Assembly (NCBI GenBank): GCA_020740775.1
Contig: JAHEWK010000012.1
Span: forward strand, 1,798,001 to 1,862,000
DNA: 64,000 nucleotides
Source of the DNA: Ilyonectria destructans
Taxonomy: Eukaryota > Ascomycota > Sordariomycetes > Hypocreales > Nectriaceae
Direction: 5' to 3'
Within the stretch, counting starts at the first letter, position 1. The number at the start of each line of letters is the position of its first letter. The notes under the pieces are model-generated. The model was not told the DNA's origin and ran no database searches. It saw only the letters and a program-made list of their open reading frames with translations. The position numbers and the translations under genes are program-made. Of this stretch, positions 47,117-57,153 are shown piece by piece.

Positions 47117-50100
47117 TCACACCCCAAAATGGACATACCCAGCCCACCTCAACGGTTGCAACGGCCACTTCTCCCTTCCATCCATCACCGCCTCCCTCAA
47201 CACAGCCGCCACGACCCCATCATCGACTTCCCCCCCGGCACGTGGCCATGCCTCCGCCAACCGCTTATAAAACTCGCCCGCAACCTTCACCGATGCCTCC
47301 TCCTCCGCTGGCCACATCGTCGCCACCACATGCGGAAACCCAGCCACCTGAAACCCCGACGCAAGGTGAAGCACCTCATCCACCAGCCTTTCCGCCCTGC
47401 TCTCGGCTGTCGAGCACGCTGAGAGGTATGCTATCTTTGCCCTACTAGTGCTCCCATCAGTGGGAATGCTGGTAGTGTGGTGGGCGAGATGGCGGACTGT
47501 GAGCAGATCTGCTACTGCAACCGGGGAGGGGTTTTGTTCGGAAGGGGGGGGTTGGTGTTGGAGGATGAGGTGGCTTTCGGAGGGGTTGGAGGGGTCAGAG
47601 ACGCCGTGGCAGGCGAAGTGGGCTATCTCGCAGTGGGGGAGGTTGGCAAGAATGGTTTGGGTGCTGGGGTGTTGGAGGGGGAGGACGGTGTGGGAGGGGG
47701 CGAAGGCGGTGGTGATGCTGGTGAGTTCGGTGGTGGTGGTGCGGAGTGGGGGGTTGCGTTTGTTGTTGGTGGGAGGGGTGGTGGGCATGAGGGCGACGAG
47801 GAGGGAGGGTTTGGTGGTGGTGATGGTGGTGGTGGTGGTTGAGGCGAGGTTGCGGAGGAACGAGGCACGTTGTTGGGCGTAGGCGAGGGCGCGGGTGGTC
47901 GGAGTGTAGGAGCTGATGATGTAGGTGTAGGCGTTGGCGACGGAGGACGGGCGGTGGTCGCCTGCCGCGTGGAAGGGGAGGAACACGCCGAGTCCGGCGC
48001 CTATCCACCAGACCCGGGTTGGTTTGATGGGCGTGGGTTTGTCCAGGAGATGGAGATGGCGCAGGATCGGTTCCACGCAGGCCGTCCACAGCCAGGCCAA
48101 GTACTCGCGGCATATTGCGTTCTTGTCGCCGAATTCGCTCCGTTTCTTGAACCGCGTTGGCTTCTTGTCCAGCCAAGCTTGGACTTCCCGCTTCCGCAGC
48201 TCTGGGAGGTGGACGGACTTGATGCTTGATGCAGTCACCAGGATGGCATCGCTTCTCTTGTCGGCGACGTTGACCACGACGATGGGGCCGCGAGCAGCAA
48301 GGGACTTGACCTCTTCCGCGGTGGGACCCTTCAGGAAGTTTTCGTGGCCGGTCAGTTGGCGGATTTCCGATATCAGTCCATCCAGCTCTCTGACTTGGTT
48401 GTCTCGCTGGCGAACCATGGCTTGCCGCAATGCCACGTCCACTCCCGTGTCGACCGGCCGGCTGATTGCGTCCCGGAGTCTTTCAAAACGGGCTGCGAGT
48501 TCCAGGTGAGTTGCCGCAAGGCCCGAGACGTCGCTTCTGTCCTCGATCAAGAGCCCCAGGATGAGGCCCCGACCCAGCTCGAGGAGCTCCAGGGCTTGGT
48601 CCGGCCTCTCGCCCGCCTGGATGGACAAGGCGCAAGTCTCGACGGCAATGTCGGAGAAGTCCGCTGTCAGACGTTGCTGGTCATCCCGGCCCAACAGGCG
48701 GGTGTTGGTTCTGCGGAGGATGTCTAGCACCTGCTCGCCTATCTCGATTGCCCGGGCGTATTCACCGCGGTCCCGGAAGATGGCCATCAGCTGCACGGCG
48801 GCCACCATGCGGCTCGTGGGGTCGCCGAGCGCGTCGTCCAGGGATTCCAGGTACATGGGAATCGACTTATCCTCCCAGGGCGGGTTCCAACGGACGCCGT
48901 CAATCCGAGCTTCGAACATGCCGCCAAAGCCGAACGTATGGGCAAGCATGTACAGGCGAGCAAGACTGAACATGATGTGGGACCGATGGACATGGTTCTT
49001 GGGCACCGATGCCGCGGCATCCTGTACAAAGGAGAGTGCGTTCTGGAGGTCATCCTTGTTACGGGTCCGCTCTGCTCGCTCTCGCAACAGCCAGGCCATG
49101 TTGCTCGCATAACCCGGCCAGTTTGGGCGGTTCCGTGGTAGCCGTTCTATTGCTTCTGTCTGGTGGTCGATTGCCGTGTTCAGGCTGTCCAGGTTCTCTC
49201 TGTTCCGCCAGTAGCGAGAGCGGTATGCAGAGGCGAGGCTGTTGAGCCAGAGAGCGGGCACGTCACCAGGAGGTTGCATCGTTTCGACGGCTTCGCAGAG
49301 CAATGAGAAGCCCTCATCAAACGTGGCATCTTGTTTGTCGATGTTGTAAAGTTTCAAAAGTTTGACGCCAATGTTGTGCTTGATGCCGTTTGTCAACAAG
49401 TTGGCACGGCGCGAGGGAGTTGGCAAAGCAGACCTGGAGACTCGAATGGCGTCCCGTAGGTCGTCAACTCTGTTCAGCCGATCGAAGCGGTCCTCGAGTC
49501 GGCACCCCAGATTGGTCAAGTGCTGGCTCTTTTTGGGCGAGTCGGGTACGGCGACTGCATCGAACGAGAGGCTGACAGCGGCATCCAAGTCCTCGATGCT
49601 GTTGTTCCGTTTTGCTCGGTTCTGCAGCGCGTTGGCCTGCGTTTCCAGCAGAGCAGCCCGGGACGCACCATCGCCGTCTGGGACCACAACAAGTCCCCGC
49701 CGGCAGATCTCTATGGACTCGGTGAGGAGGTCCACATCTTGGTTTTGGTCGTAAACATTTTGGAGGTAATGGCCCAGCTTTCCACGCCAAAAGAACAGTC
49801 TCGGCGTGTCGTCGGGGGCGCGCTCCAAGGCCCTCCGCAGGAGCTGGCAGCCTTGCTCCAGGTCATCGTCGAGTCGATGTTCCTCAAAGTAACCCAGGAA
49901 CAGGTCGGCCACGGAGAAAAGAATTTGCGTCCTTCTGCGGTCTCTTTTATGCGGATCTTCAGGCTGGGCGTCTTCTGGCTGCCGGCTTTGGGAAGGACGA
50001 ACTTGGTAAATACTGACCATCAAGGCCATGGCCTCGGTTGCGTAAGGGTCGTCGTCAGGGAGGAAGTCTAAAGCTCGGTCTATGGTCAACAGGGCGTCGG

Positions 50101-50482
50101 CCAGATCCATCCGGTTGGATGTTTGCTCGAGGTGCTCACAGAGCAGCTTGTGGTATGTCCTCAGAATGTCTGTCCGACGAGGGTGGCTCCTCAGAGGAGG
50201 TATCAGGTTGGCAGACACGCGAGCCACTTGGATGGCAGTCTGCAAAGTTCCAAGCTCCCGCGTCTCCAAATATTGGTTGTATTGACGGACTGCATGGTCA
50301 TGCAAGGTGTCGATTAATATTTGGTCGCGGCTGAGTTGTGAAGCCACGGTAGCGTCACGTAACGAGAGGGCCTGCATGTCTTGGTAGTTGGAGCGATTGA
50401 GGTATGCCAACAGTTGACCGACTCCGCGTAACATGGAGGTCAGCAATCTCCAAAGCGTTTGAGCGATATACGTGGCAGCCAT
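47117..50482 (-). CDS. TPR-CHAT protease (caspase-like), probable gasdermin activator
   Basis: A single exon of 1121 residues from the ATG at 50482 (upstream codons in frame lack an ATG). The N-terminal ~28 residues form an amphipathic hydrophobic helix (YIAQTLWRLLTSMLRGVGQL), possibly membrane-binding. Most of the protein is a TPR-like helical solenoid (repeated patterns such as LEQTSNRMDLADALLTIDRAL, SIEDLDAAVSLSFDAV, NLDSLNTAIDHQTEAIERLP). The C-terminal third is a CHAT domain (TRVWWIGAGLGVFLPFHAAG onward) with the catalytic pair in HFACHG (about H959) and YLSACSTA (about C1023). A low-complexity Thr-rich loop sits at about residues 905-915. CHAT is a clan CD cysteine protease fold. No NACHT or NB-ARC domain is present. 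It is head-to-head with the gasdermin-like gene, so proteolytic activation of that protein is the obvious hypothesis. Confidence 0.88.
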   Translation of the reverse strand: MAATYIAQTLWRLLTSMLRGVGQLLAYLNRSNYQDMQALSLRDATVASQLSRDQILIDTLHDHAVRQYNQYLETRELGTLQTAIQVARVSANLIPPLRSHPRRTDILRTYHKLLCEHLEQTSNRMDLADALLTIDRALDFLPDDDPYATEAMALMVSIYQVRPSQSRQPEDAQPEDPHKRDRRRTQILFSVADLFLGYFEEHRLDDDLEQGCQLLRRALERAPDDTPRLFFWRGKLGHYLQNVYDQNQDVDLLTESIEICRRGLVVVPDGDGASRAALLETQANALQNRAKRNNSIEDLDAAVSLSFDAVAVPDSPKKSQHLTNLGCRLEDRFDRLNRVDDLRDAIRVSRSALPTPSRRANLLTNGIKHNIGVKLLKLYNIDKQDATFDEGFSLLCEAVETMQPPGDVPALWLNSLASAYRSRYWRNRENLDSLNTAIDHQTEAIERLPRNRPNWPGYASNMAWLLRERAERTRNKDDLQNALSFVQDAAASVPKNHVHRSHIMFSLARLYMLAHTFGFGGMFEARIDGVRWNPPWEDKSIPMYLESLDDALGDPTSRMVAAVQLMAIFRDRGEYARAIEIGEQVLDILRRTNTRLLGRDDQQRLTADFSDIAVETCALSIQAGERPDQALELLELGRGLILGLLIEDRSDVSGLAATHLELAARFERLRDAISRPVDTGVDVALRQAMVRQRDNQVRELDGLISEIRQLTGHENFLKGPTAEEVKSLAARGPIVVVNVADKRSDAILVTASSIKSVHLPELRKREVQAWLDKKPTRFKKRSEFGDKNAICREYLAWLWTACVEPILRHLHLLDKPTPIKPTRVWWIGAGLGVFLPFHAAGDHRPSSVANAYTYIISSYTPTTRALAYAQQRASFLRNLASTTTTTITTTKPSLLVALMPTTPPTNNKRNPPLRTTTTELTSITTAFAPSHTVLPLQHPSTQTILANLPHCEIAHFACHGVSDPSNPSESHLILQHQPPPSEQNPSPVAVADLLTVRHLAHHTTSIPTDGSTSRAKIAYLSACSTAESRAERLVDEVLHLASGFQVAGFPHVVATMWPAEEEASVKVAGEFYKRLAEAWPRAGGEVDDGVVAAVLREAVMDGREKWPLQPLRWAGYVHFGV

Positions 50483-51014
50483 GACTATCCGTGTTTGGGG
50501 GGCAGACTGACGGAAAGCCACAGAAGAAATAGGAATATTGATGGAATCCCCAGCGAAGCTAGTCGCCCCGAGAATCGGTGGCCCGTCGGTGGGTGTTGCG
50601 GTTGCCTATATCGACTTCTGCCTATCCTGGCAGACCTTAGGAACCAATCATATGGCGATGTGCAGGGCAGGATCTGCCTTGCGCTCTGAGCCGGCACATC
50701 AGGGGTTAATCCGTTGAAGGATTAAGGTTGTGGAAGCCAGAGTGACGAATCAAATGACGCCGCTATGGTCACTCGGGATGTCATCTGACGTTGAAGTGAC
50801 CTCACAGCCTCCGAACAAAACCGGACGGTTCTCGTATCTTCTCCTCCGTTTAGGCACACAGCCAAGGAAACATTGCCTCAAGGCTGCTGGCGGAAACCCT
50901 TCCACTGGTCCGCCCGTCCGGGCAAGGTGCATAAAAGGGTCTGGACTCATTAAGCCCTCCGATAAGCTCTTCTTCAGGCACAGCTCATCGAAAGTTACCC
51001 CTCCAAGAAACAAG
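50483..51014. promoter_or_regulatory. shared promoter of TPR-CHAT and gasdermin-like genes
   Basis: 532 bp separate the two start codons. A TATA-like CATAAAAGG lies at 50930-50938, about 77 bp before the gasdermin-like start. The compact divergent layout implies co-expression or co-inheritance. Confidence 0.6.
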
Positions 51015-51815
51015 ATGCCACAGGATATCCTCCTTCCCCAGTGTCTCTTGCCCATCACGTCGATACGCCTGGGCCGTTTCATAGTGCGCGTCGATGACCC
51101 CCATTTGTCGCCCTTTCATGATCCAAAAATCGAAGTCAAGCCGGACAGCGGCATATCCGAATCGACGTTTCTAAACTACGATGGAGACCAACACGCCAGC
51201 TCCGGCAACAAGTTCGCGGCCGGTCTTCCAAGCCTTCTCAACGGGTCAGTCACAAGGAAGACTGGGAGGTCGTGCGCGGTCAGTGCCGACAGCGTCACAA
51301 TCCGCCAACTCACAAACCCAGTTGCCCAATTCAAAGAAGCGGTGAAAGATGATGCGGCGCGTAAGTGGTTTGAAGAGCGGAAGGACGAGGGTTGTGGCGA
51401 CTTCTATTTCGTCGTCGGTTACTACGTCATGGTCAACGCCGTTATCGAGATAAGCGAAGAGAAAAGCAGTGGTACCTCGGGACAGCTCAACGTCCCAGTT
51501 TCTGCGGCGCTTGCTGCTGGCGGCATTCTGCTTCCCGACGGGGGCATTACGGACCCCAAGTTTGAGGCGGGATACGAGAAATCTCAAGGAGGCACTGTCC
51601 GATTCAAAGCCCCCGGTGATCGTATTTCCGCGCTGCAATACCGCAAGGTCTCGTTCAAGTGGTTGTCCAGCAAGAACCTCGACAAAGCCACCCTGGGCAA
51701 AAATAGCGTGTGGGAGAGTCTGCTCAGGGTCAAGGGCGAGGCGGAGGAGGAGGAGGAGGACATGGCCCAAGTGGAGCTGGAGGAGGACGAAGAAGAGGGA
51801 GACAAGGCTGTCTGA
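51015..51815 (+). CDS. fungal gasdermin-like pore-forming cell-death protein
   Basis: An intronless 266-residue protein; the ATG at 51015 has a good AACAAGATG context. I assign it to the fungal gasdermin group (RCD-1 of Neurospora, HET-Q1 of Podospora) on length, segment order and neighbourhood, without a database search. Visible features: a mixed N-terminal domain; an alternating hydrophobic/aromatic segment at about 129-146 (DFYFVVGYYVMVNAVIEI) and a small-residue stretch at about 159-178, candidates for the membrane-inserting hairpins; a basic/aromatic stretch ISALQYRKVSFKW (about 204-216); and an acidic tail from about 251 (EEEEED, EEDEEE). Known fungal relatives are released by cutting off a short C-terminal piece; the tail could be that inhibitory piece. 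The junction near SLLRVKGE is a natural place for cleavage (inference). The gene is divergent from the TPR-CHAT protease. Confidence 0.68.
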   Translation: MPQDILLPQCLLPITSIRLGRFIVRVDDPHLSPFHDPKIEVKPDSGISESTFLNYDGDQHASSGNKFAAGLPSLLNGSVTRKTGRSCAVSADSVTIRQLTNPVAQFKEAVKDDAARKWFEERKDEGCGDFYFVVGYYVMVNAVIEISEEKSSGTSGQLNVPVSAALAAGGILLPDGGITDPKFEAGYEKSQGGTVRFKAPGDRISALQYRKVSFKWLSSKNLDKATLGKNSVWESLLRVKGEAEEEEEDMAQVELEEDEEEGDKAV

Positions 51816-53379
51816 TGGCGCGCTACGTGTCAATCTGCCCATTGGCGAGCGCATGGCGAATGGCGTGTACTGGCCACCCGCGTGGAAGATATCCGAACCT
51901 CTTGTGCTTACCCTTGTCCCTTTTTCTGTCTGTCTCTTCAGCTTATCTGTGGCCTGTTGAATTTCAGTCTCTGATTGGTTAATTTATTCATACTATGATG
52001 TTATTTACAGGTGGGAGGAGCCTTCATTATATGCTCCGCACCAGACCCCTAGATCGGGACCTAAAAAGACTCCAGGGACTTTGTTGGTGGGAGAGGTCTT
52101 TAGTGCAGACCACACCCGTCCGCAGGGTAGGAGCCGGAGAGGGATAAAAGATAAAGGAAAGTAATAATACTGCAGTCTCCTGGGGGTAAGATGTACAGAA
52201 AGCAGTCAATCCACCGCTTTCTGATATCTCTAAAGAAAGGAAAGAGGAAAATATCGATAAGAGCTGCTGCGACAGGTAGAGTGTGAGGAGCGTCGAGAGA
52301 CGGGAGGTGTTATATTAGTTCAAGGGGAAAAGCGTGCTGTTTTAATTTTCAACCAGACTTAACGCCTTAAGTAGGGACCGCCTAAGCTAGCTACTGGCCT
52401 CCCCTGCTATATTAAACTCCAGGTGGACCGTTGGCCCCATCACAGGATCCAAATTGATATTTGTTCCCAGGTCAGGAAAAAGCGTGATCGCCACCTGCCG
52501 CTGCTGCTCTCCTTTGACTCTCACCATTTATGGACTACTTCAAGCTCCTGCGGGAATGGGACTCGCAGATTGCTGCCAGAGCACGAGCAAAATCCAGCGT
52601 GCGTCCCCCTCTAGGACCGACTTTCCTTATAAAGAGATAAAATCAGTATATAATATTAAAGTTTTATTTCTCTTTCTATATAAATTCAGTTAGAAAGCTA
52701 AATATTAAAGCTAGTTAAACTTTAATTTATATATTAATTAATTATTATTCTGTTATTATTTACTTACTTTAATATAATTTACTAATATAAAACCAATTTG
52801 AATCAGCTTACCCTAAACTCCTGAGTATAATCTCGCGTACTGTCATTACAGATTGTTAGTACTCGAGTCTGAGCCAGCTTTGTATAGAAGGGGATTAGTG
52901 CAATAGAGGATAATAGCTCTCTCTTGGGACGATAGAACCCAAGGAAAGACAAGCTCAAGCCACCGGAAGCTTCCGAGTGGCTTGGTGGCAATTACTACTA
53001 AGCCTAAAATCGCTCCTGGTGGTGTCGCCATGATTCAGCTACCGACAGCTTCTGTCTCACCCCGCAGCCACATCAGACGCGGGGATATATAGAGGCTTGA
53101 ATAGTGCTTACTACCGGCCAGGTTAGGCGTGCCGGAGACCTTCGCGGAGTCCGGAATGGCTGAGATGGATGTTACGCTTGTTGCAGTGCAAGCTCTGAGA
53201 GCGGCCCTGAAGATGCCGGGTCCCCCCTGTTTATTCTGTAGCGTGTTTACTGTTTAGTAATGGTCGGCAACAACTCATCGTCAAAGTCGTCCCTCTTGGA
53301 ACCAAGGTCTGCAGAATCCCGACGAAAGATCTAGCATCCATGGACCACAGACCTCGCATCGACACATGCATTCGTCGCT
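51816..53379. other. intergenic region with AT-rich patch
   Basis: 1.56 kb without a supportable gene. 52,630-52,800 is AT-rich and looks like a short RIPed fragment; a TATA-like GATATATAG occurs at 53084-53092, some 290 bp before the CFEM gene. The 52,020-52,400 part is GC-rich and may be a transposon remnant, but no termini are visible. Confidence 0.45.
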
Positions 53380-54918
53380 ATGCAGTGTTCATGGCCCCTC
53401 TTGAGGCTGTTCGCCCTCGTCGCGGCATCCGCAAGAGTTTACAGCCAGCCGGTGTCGTCTTCTGCACTCGACGTCCTTCCGCATTGTGCTGTACGCGCTT
53501 GAATCTTGACCCCTCCCTGCCAGATCCAGACTGACGTCGTTCTATCAAGCTTGAATGCCTCACGACCGCCATCGCCAGCTCGACATGTCTGGCTACCAAC
53601 CAAACGTGCATATGCACCACTGAGTCACTGCAAGAAGACATGACTGTCTGCGTTACGGATAATTGCACTGTAAAGCAGTCGCTCGGTATGCCCACGCAGA
53701 TCCCGTTCAAAGCTGTTGCTCTGGAATCGAAATTAATTGTCCTATGACCGCCTCTAGTGACCACAAACGCAACCCTGAGCTACTGCGGCGTACCCGTCCG
53801 ACACAAGTCCACCAACTACGTTGCCGTCAACGTTGCATTCGTAACCGTCTCCTTCGTCTTGGTCGCGCAGCGATTTGCATTCAAGATCTACACCAAACTC
53901 GATCTGGGCCTCGACGACTGGTTCACACTCGGAGCTACCACCATCAGCATCCCGCAAACGGTCATCACGTTAGCTGGCGTCTCTGCCAACGGGCTCGGTC
54001 ATGATATCTGGACATTGCCATTTTCAAAGATATACAACTTTGCCAAGAACGTCATGATTATGGAGGTTTTATATTTCGCTCAAATTACATTACTCAAGCT
54101 CGCTATGTTGTTCTTTTACCTACGCATATTTCCATCATCTGGTGTGCGGCGCTTGCTTTGGGGGACAATTATTGCGAACACTATCTACGGCATTTCTTTC
54201 GTTATCGCTGGCATTTTCCAGTGTAATCCTATCAGCTACTTCTGGAATATGTGGGATGGTGAGCATCAAGGGCGGTGTCTGAACCAGAACGCTATTGGGT
54301 GGTCCAATGCGGCTATCAGCATAGCTCTTGATTTTTGGATGCTAGCTATCCCATTGCACCAGATCCGTCATCTGAATCTCAATTGGAAGAGAAAGGTTGC
54401 CGTTGGGTCCATGTTCCTTATTGGCAGTTTGTACGTCCCCGCCTTACCTTTTATTCCTGAACGCAGACTAACTTAACGACAGCGTTACTGTCGTGAGCAT
54501 CCTCCGCCTCAGGTCTCTAGTCAAGTTTGGCACCCGGTCGAAGAACCCCACGTGGGAATACCACAATTTGACGATATGGTCAACCATCGAGATCAACTTT
54601 GGCATCATCTGCACCTGCATGCCATCGTTGCGCCTCGTTCTTCTCCAAGTATTCCCCAGGCTCCTAGGAACGAGCGGAAGGGATTCATCCAACGGGAATC
54701 AGAACACGCCGAACCGGGATATTAGCAGAAGGGCACAATTCCAAACACCGCAGAGATCGAGCAGCACCCCCTCCCATGTTCGGTCCAAGCCGCAAGCCAT
54801 CATGCGCAACGTGACCTTTACTGTGGAATCCTTGGAGAATGACGAGGTCTGTTTGGTTGAAATGACCGATCCCGATACTACAAGCCTTTCGAAATCGGGG
54901 ACATCTAATGTTTGGTAA
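53380..54918 (+). CDS. CFEM-domain PTH11-like seven-transmembrane receptor
   Basis: Four exons join in phase: 53380-53490, 53550-53685, 53758-54430 and 54483-54918, giving 451 residues. A signal peptide (MQCSWPLLRLFALVAASARV) is followed by a CFEM domain with all eight cysteines (LPHCALECL across join 1, STCLATNQTCIC, VCVTDNC, SYCG after join 2). Then comes a fungal rhodopsin-like membrane domain: VNVAFVTVSFVLVAQRF, the loop motif LDLGLDDWFTLGA, and further helices up to SFVTVVSILRLRSL across the last join. The Ser/Thr-rich cytoplasmic tail follows. PTH11-type receptors sense surfaces or host cues; the CFEM part may bind haem or a surface ligand. The two short, intron-separated first exons are needed to recover the CFEM cysteines. 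Confidence 0.88.
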
Positions 54919-56136
54919 TATGTGTGCAGATTATGCCTTGCAATATTGTTTTGTGGTTGGCATTGGTTTCTTTGGGGTTAACAGCGATAATCAGATCCAC
55001 GTGGGTTGGCCTAGTGTAGTATATAATGAGATTGCCATGAGCTTTTCTCGTCCACCAAGTTAGCCTACAAGGACAGCCCACAGCCCTCTTTTAGTCAACC
55101 TCTCTTTTATAGCTCGAGCCGGGTCAAATCAGGATGAGAGTCCGAGTCAAGTTTTCAGATACGCCTTAGTCTATCACTACTGTTTGACCGTTGAGGCTAT
55201 TTGTGAATGGTTCTAATAGTGTAAATTACAGCTATATAGTCCTCATGCGTTTTACATTGGAGCTGAAGAAAGAAGAAAGAAAGAGAGAGAAAAGGACAGA
55301 AAATTCTTGGACAAAATAGACGAAGTCGTCACCAGAGCAACAGTGCTCTGACCAGCAAGGGGCACTGCCTTATCCAGTAGGGCCTAGCCCGTTACATTAC
55401 CCCTCCTCCCTTTAAGCGCTGTTGCTTGCGCCGTCGGATCTCTACGATTTCTTTGGGACTGCTTTCCTATTTCTCAAACGCCCCCAAGTTGGGTTTAGCC
55501 ATCTGACTAATAGTGCGACGCGAACGCGCCCCGCGGTTTATTCAGGGGTTAACACGTAGTAACCACAACACCACCAAAAGACAGATATGGATACATATTA
55601 TATTATTGCAGGTATCAGGAAAGGCAACCAGTTGGACTAGAAACCTTAGTCTGTTTGAGTAACGGTTGACCTTTAAATGGACTGGGTATATGGTCTGTAT
55701 TGTTGATACTATTGTTGGTGTTTTTTTTTACTATTAAGCTTCTAGTCCCCCCTCTGGGTATATATATACTAGAGCACCCTAACCTCTTCATATATAACAG
55801 CTATTCTATCTCCTCTCCCCAGATAAGAACAACCCTATTCCTCTAACAACTACAAGCTAGAGACGCCACATCCCTTAAACCTTGCAAAAGGCAGAGTATC
55901 TGAGGATACAGAGAATGCAAAGGTATCCCAGAACACTAGCTACTATCTCACCTATTGTTTATTATTGCGTCCAGTTCGCTTATCCATCCAGCCATATTAA
56001 TAGTTACTGCCTAGGATTCTACTTGTTACAAGATGCATAGCAACCATTCTCCTGTTGTTTTGTGGCCCAATGGTCTTTCCAAAATTGCTAAGCAAGAATT
56101 AGTCTTACTAGACGCCTCTTGCACTAACAAGTTTAC
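54919..56136. other. intergenic region with dispersed repeat
   Basis: Contains a purine-rich GAAAGAAGAAAGAAAGAGAG tract near 55263-55300 and repeat copy C at 55624-55788. Nothing coding is supported. Confidence 0.5.
55624..55788. repeat. 165-bp dispersed repeat, copy C
   Basis: Near-identical in length and ends to copy A at 24891-25055; lightly mutated by comparison with copy B. Confidence 0.75.
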
Positions 56137-57153
56137 TTATACAGTTTCTACTAGTGCTACAGCTGCCATAGTAAGTTCATCAAGATCTTCCAAGGGTAGC
56201 CCGAGAAGGTCATTATTGACCACTCTCTTCCCCGCAATGTCAGCGCTGCCATCGGGGAACAAGACTCGACTGTACAACTGCTTGAGAAAAGCTGACATAT
56301 CTCCTTTTTGGATCCTGTCAGCCGCTTCCTTCCAGCGTCCTACTGCTGTCTCTTTGCTGAACTTCCAATCCGCGTTCGAGGTTCCCGTTACCCGCTTGAC
56401 GCTCTCGAAAATGTCCTTCTGGCTCAGGTTGAAGCTGGAAATGTAGACAGCGTGGTTGGAGAACTGGCTGAGACTACACGATGCGTCTCCTGTCTCAGCA
56501 GATATTTCTTCAAGGCTCAGTAACCCTGCGATGGCTCTGCCACATTGTCGATAGCTACTGACATTAATTATAGTGTCGCCCTCGTCAATCCAGATAACCT
56601 CGCGATTTTTGATGTCGATGCCGAATGTATCAAGCCCGACCGAGATGCTGTACTCGTACCACATACCACAGCTCAATATGATCCAGGAACTCACACCAAG
56701 CTCCTCGACTAGTGCAGTGGTTCCTGTCAGTTGCGGTGGAAAGGGACAATCCGCGAGGAGCTCTTTGTTGGCAAAGTCAACACCATACCAATTTGGCATG
56801 ACATATGGCACCCTTGCTTTGGCAGCGGCTCGAATCAACTTCTCTTGCGATTCCCTAGGAGCCGTCAACGCCATGGTGATGATGAGAAACTGCTGGCCCT
56901 CAAGCGCGGTAACAAGGGATGCTTGGTTGTCATAATCAACAGTTGCGATGTTGACACCGGCAGGTAATGCTGTGGAGCTGGTGGAGCGCGTGATGGCGGT
57001 AACTGTATGCTTGCCGGTTTTCAATAATTCTTCGGCGAAGAAGGACCCTATCTGGCCACTCGCCTATCGAGAATAGTCAGGTATGAGTGTCTAAGTGCAA
57101 GTGAAGCTTTTACTTACACCAACAATAGCGACTCTTTCAACACGCTGTGCCAT
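56137..57153 (-). CDS. NmrA-like NAD(P)-binding protein
   Basis: Two exons on the minus strand, 57153-57118 and 57063-56137, join in phase to give 320 residues. The tiny 12-codon first exon supplies RVERVAIVG, and the join completes the cofactor motif VAIVGASGQIGSF. Further markers: ITRSTSS after strand 2, FLIITMAL, and VPYVMPNWYGVDF, common in fungal NmrA-like/isoflavone-reductase-like proteins. They act as redox sensors or as reductases in secondary metabolism. Three CTCCGGAACGCTAGCC-type motifs lie upstream, between this gene and the SDR. Confidence 0.86.

Noticed and set aside
47129..47882. Plus-strand open frames antisense to the C-terminal part of the CHAT gene
   Set aside because: They exist because of GC-rich, low-stop composition; the minus-strand frame has family motifs and catalytic residues.
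47117..50482. NLR-type receptor with NACHT or NB-ARC
   Set aside because: No P-loop or Walker B motif is visible; the architecture is an amphipathic N terminus, TPR solenoid, then CHAT.
50482..50521. Upstream extension of the TPR-CHAT protein
   Set aside because: The frame is open but contains no ATG until 50482.
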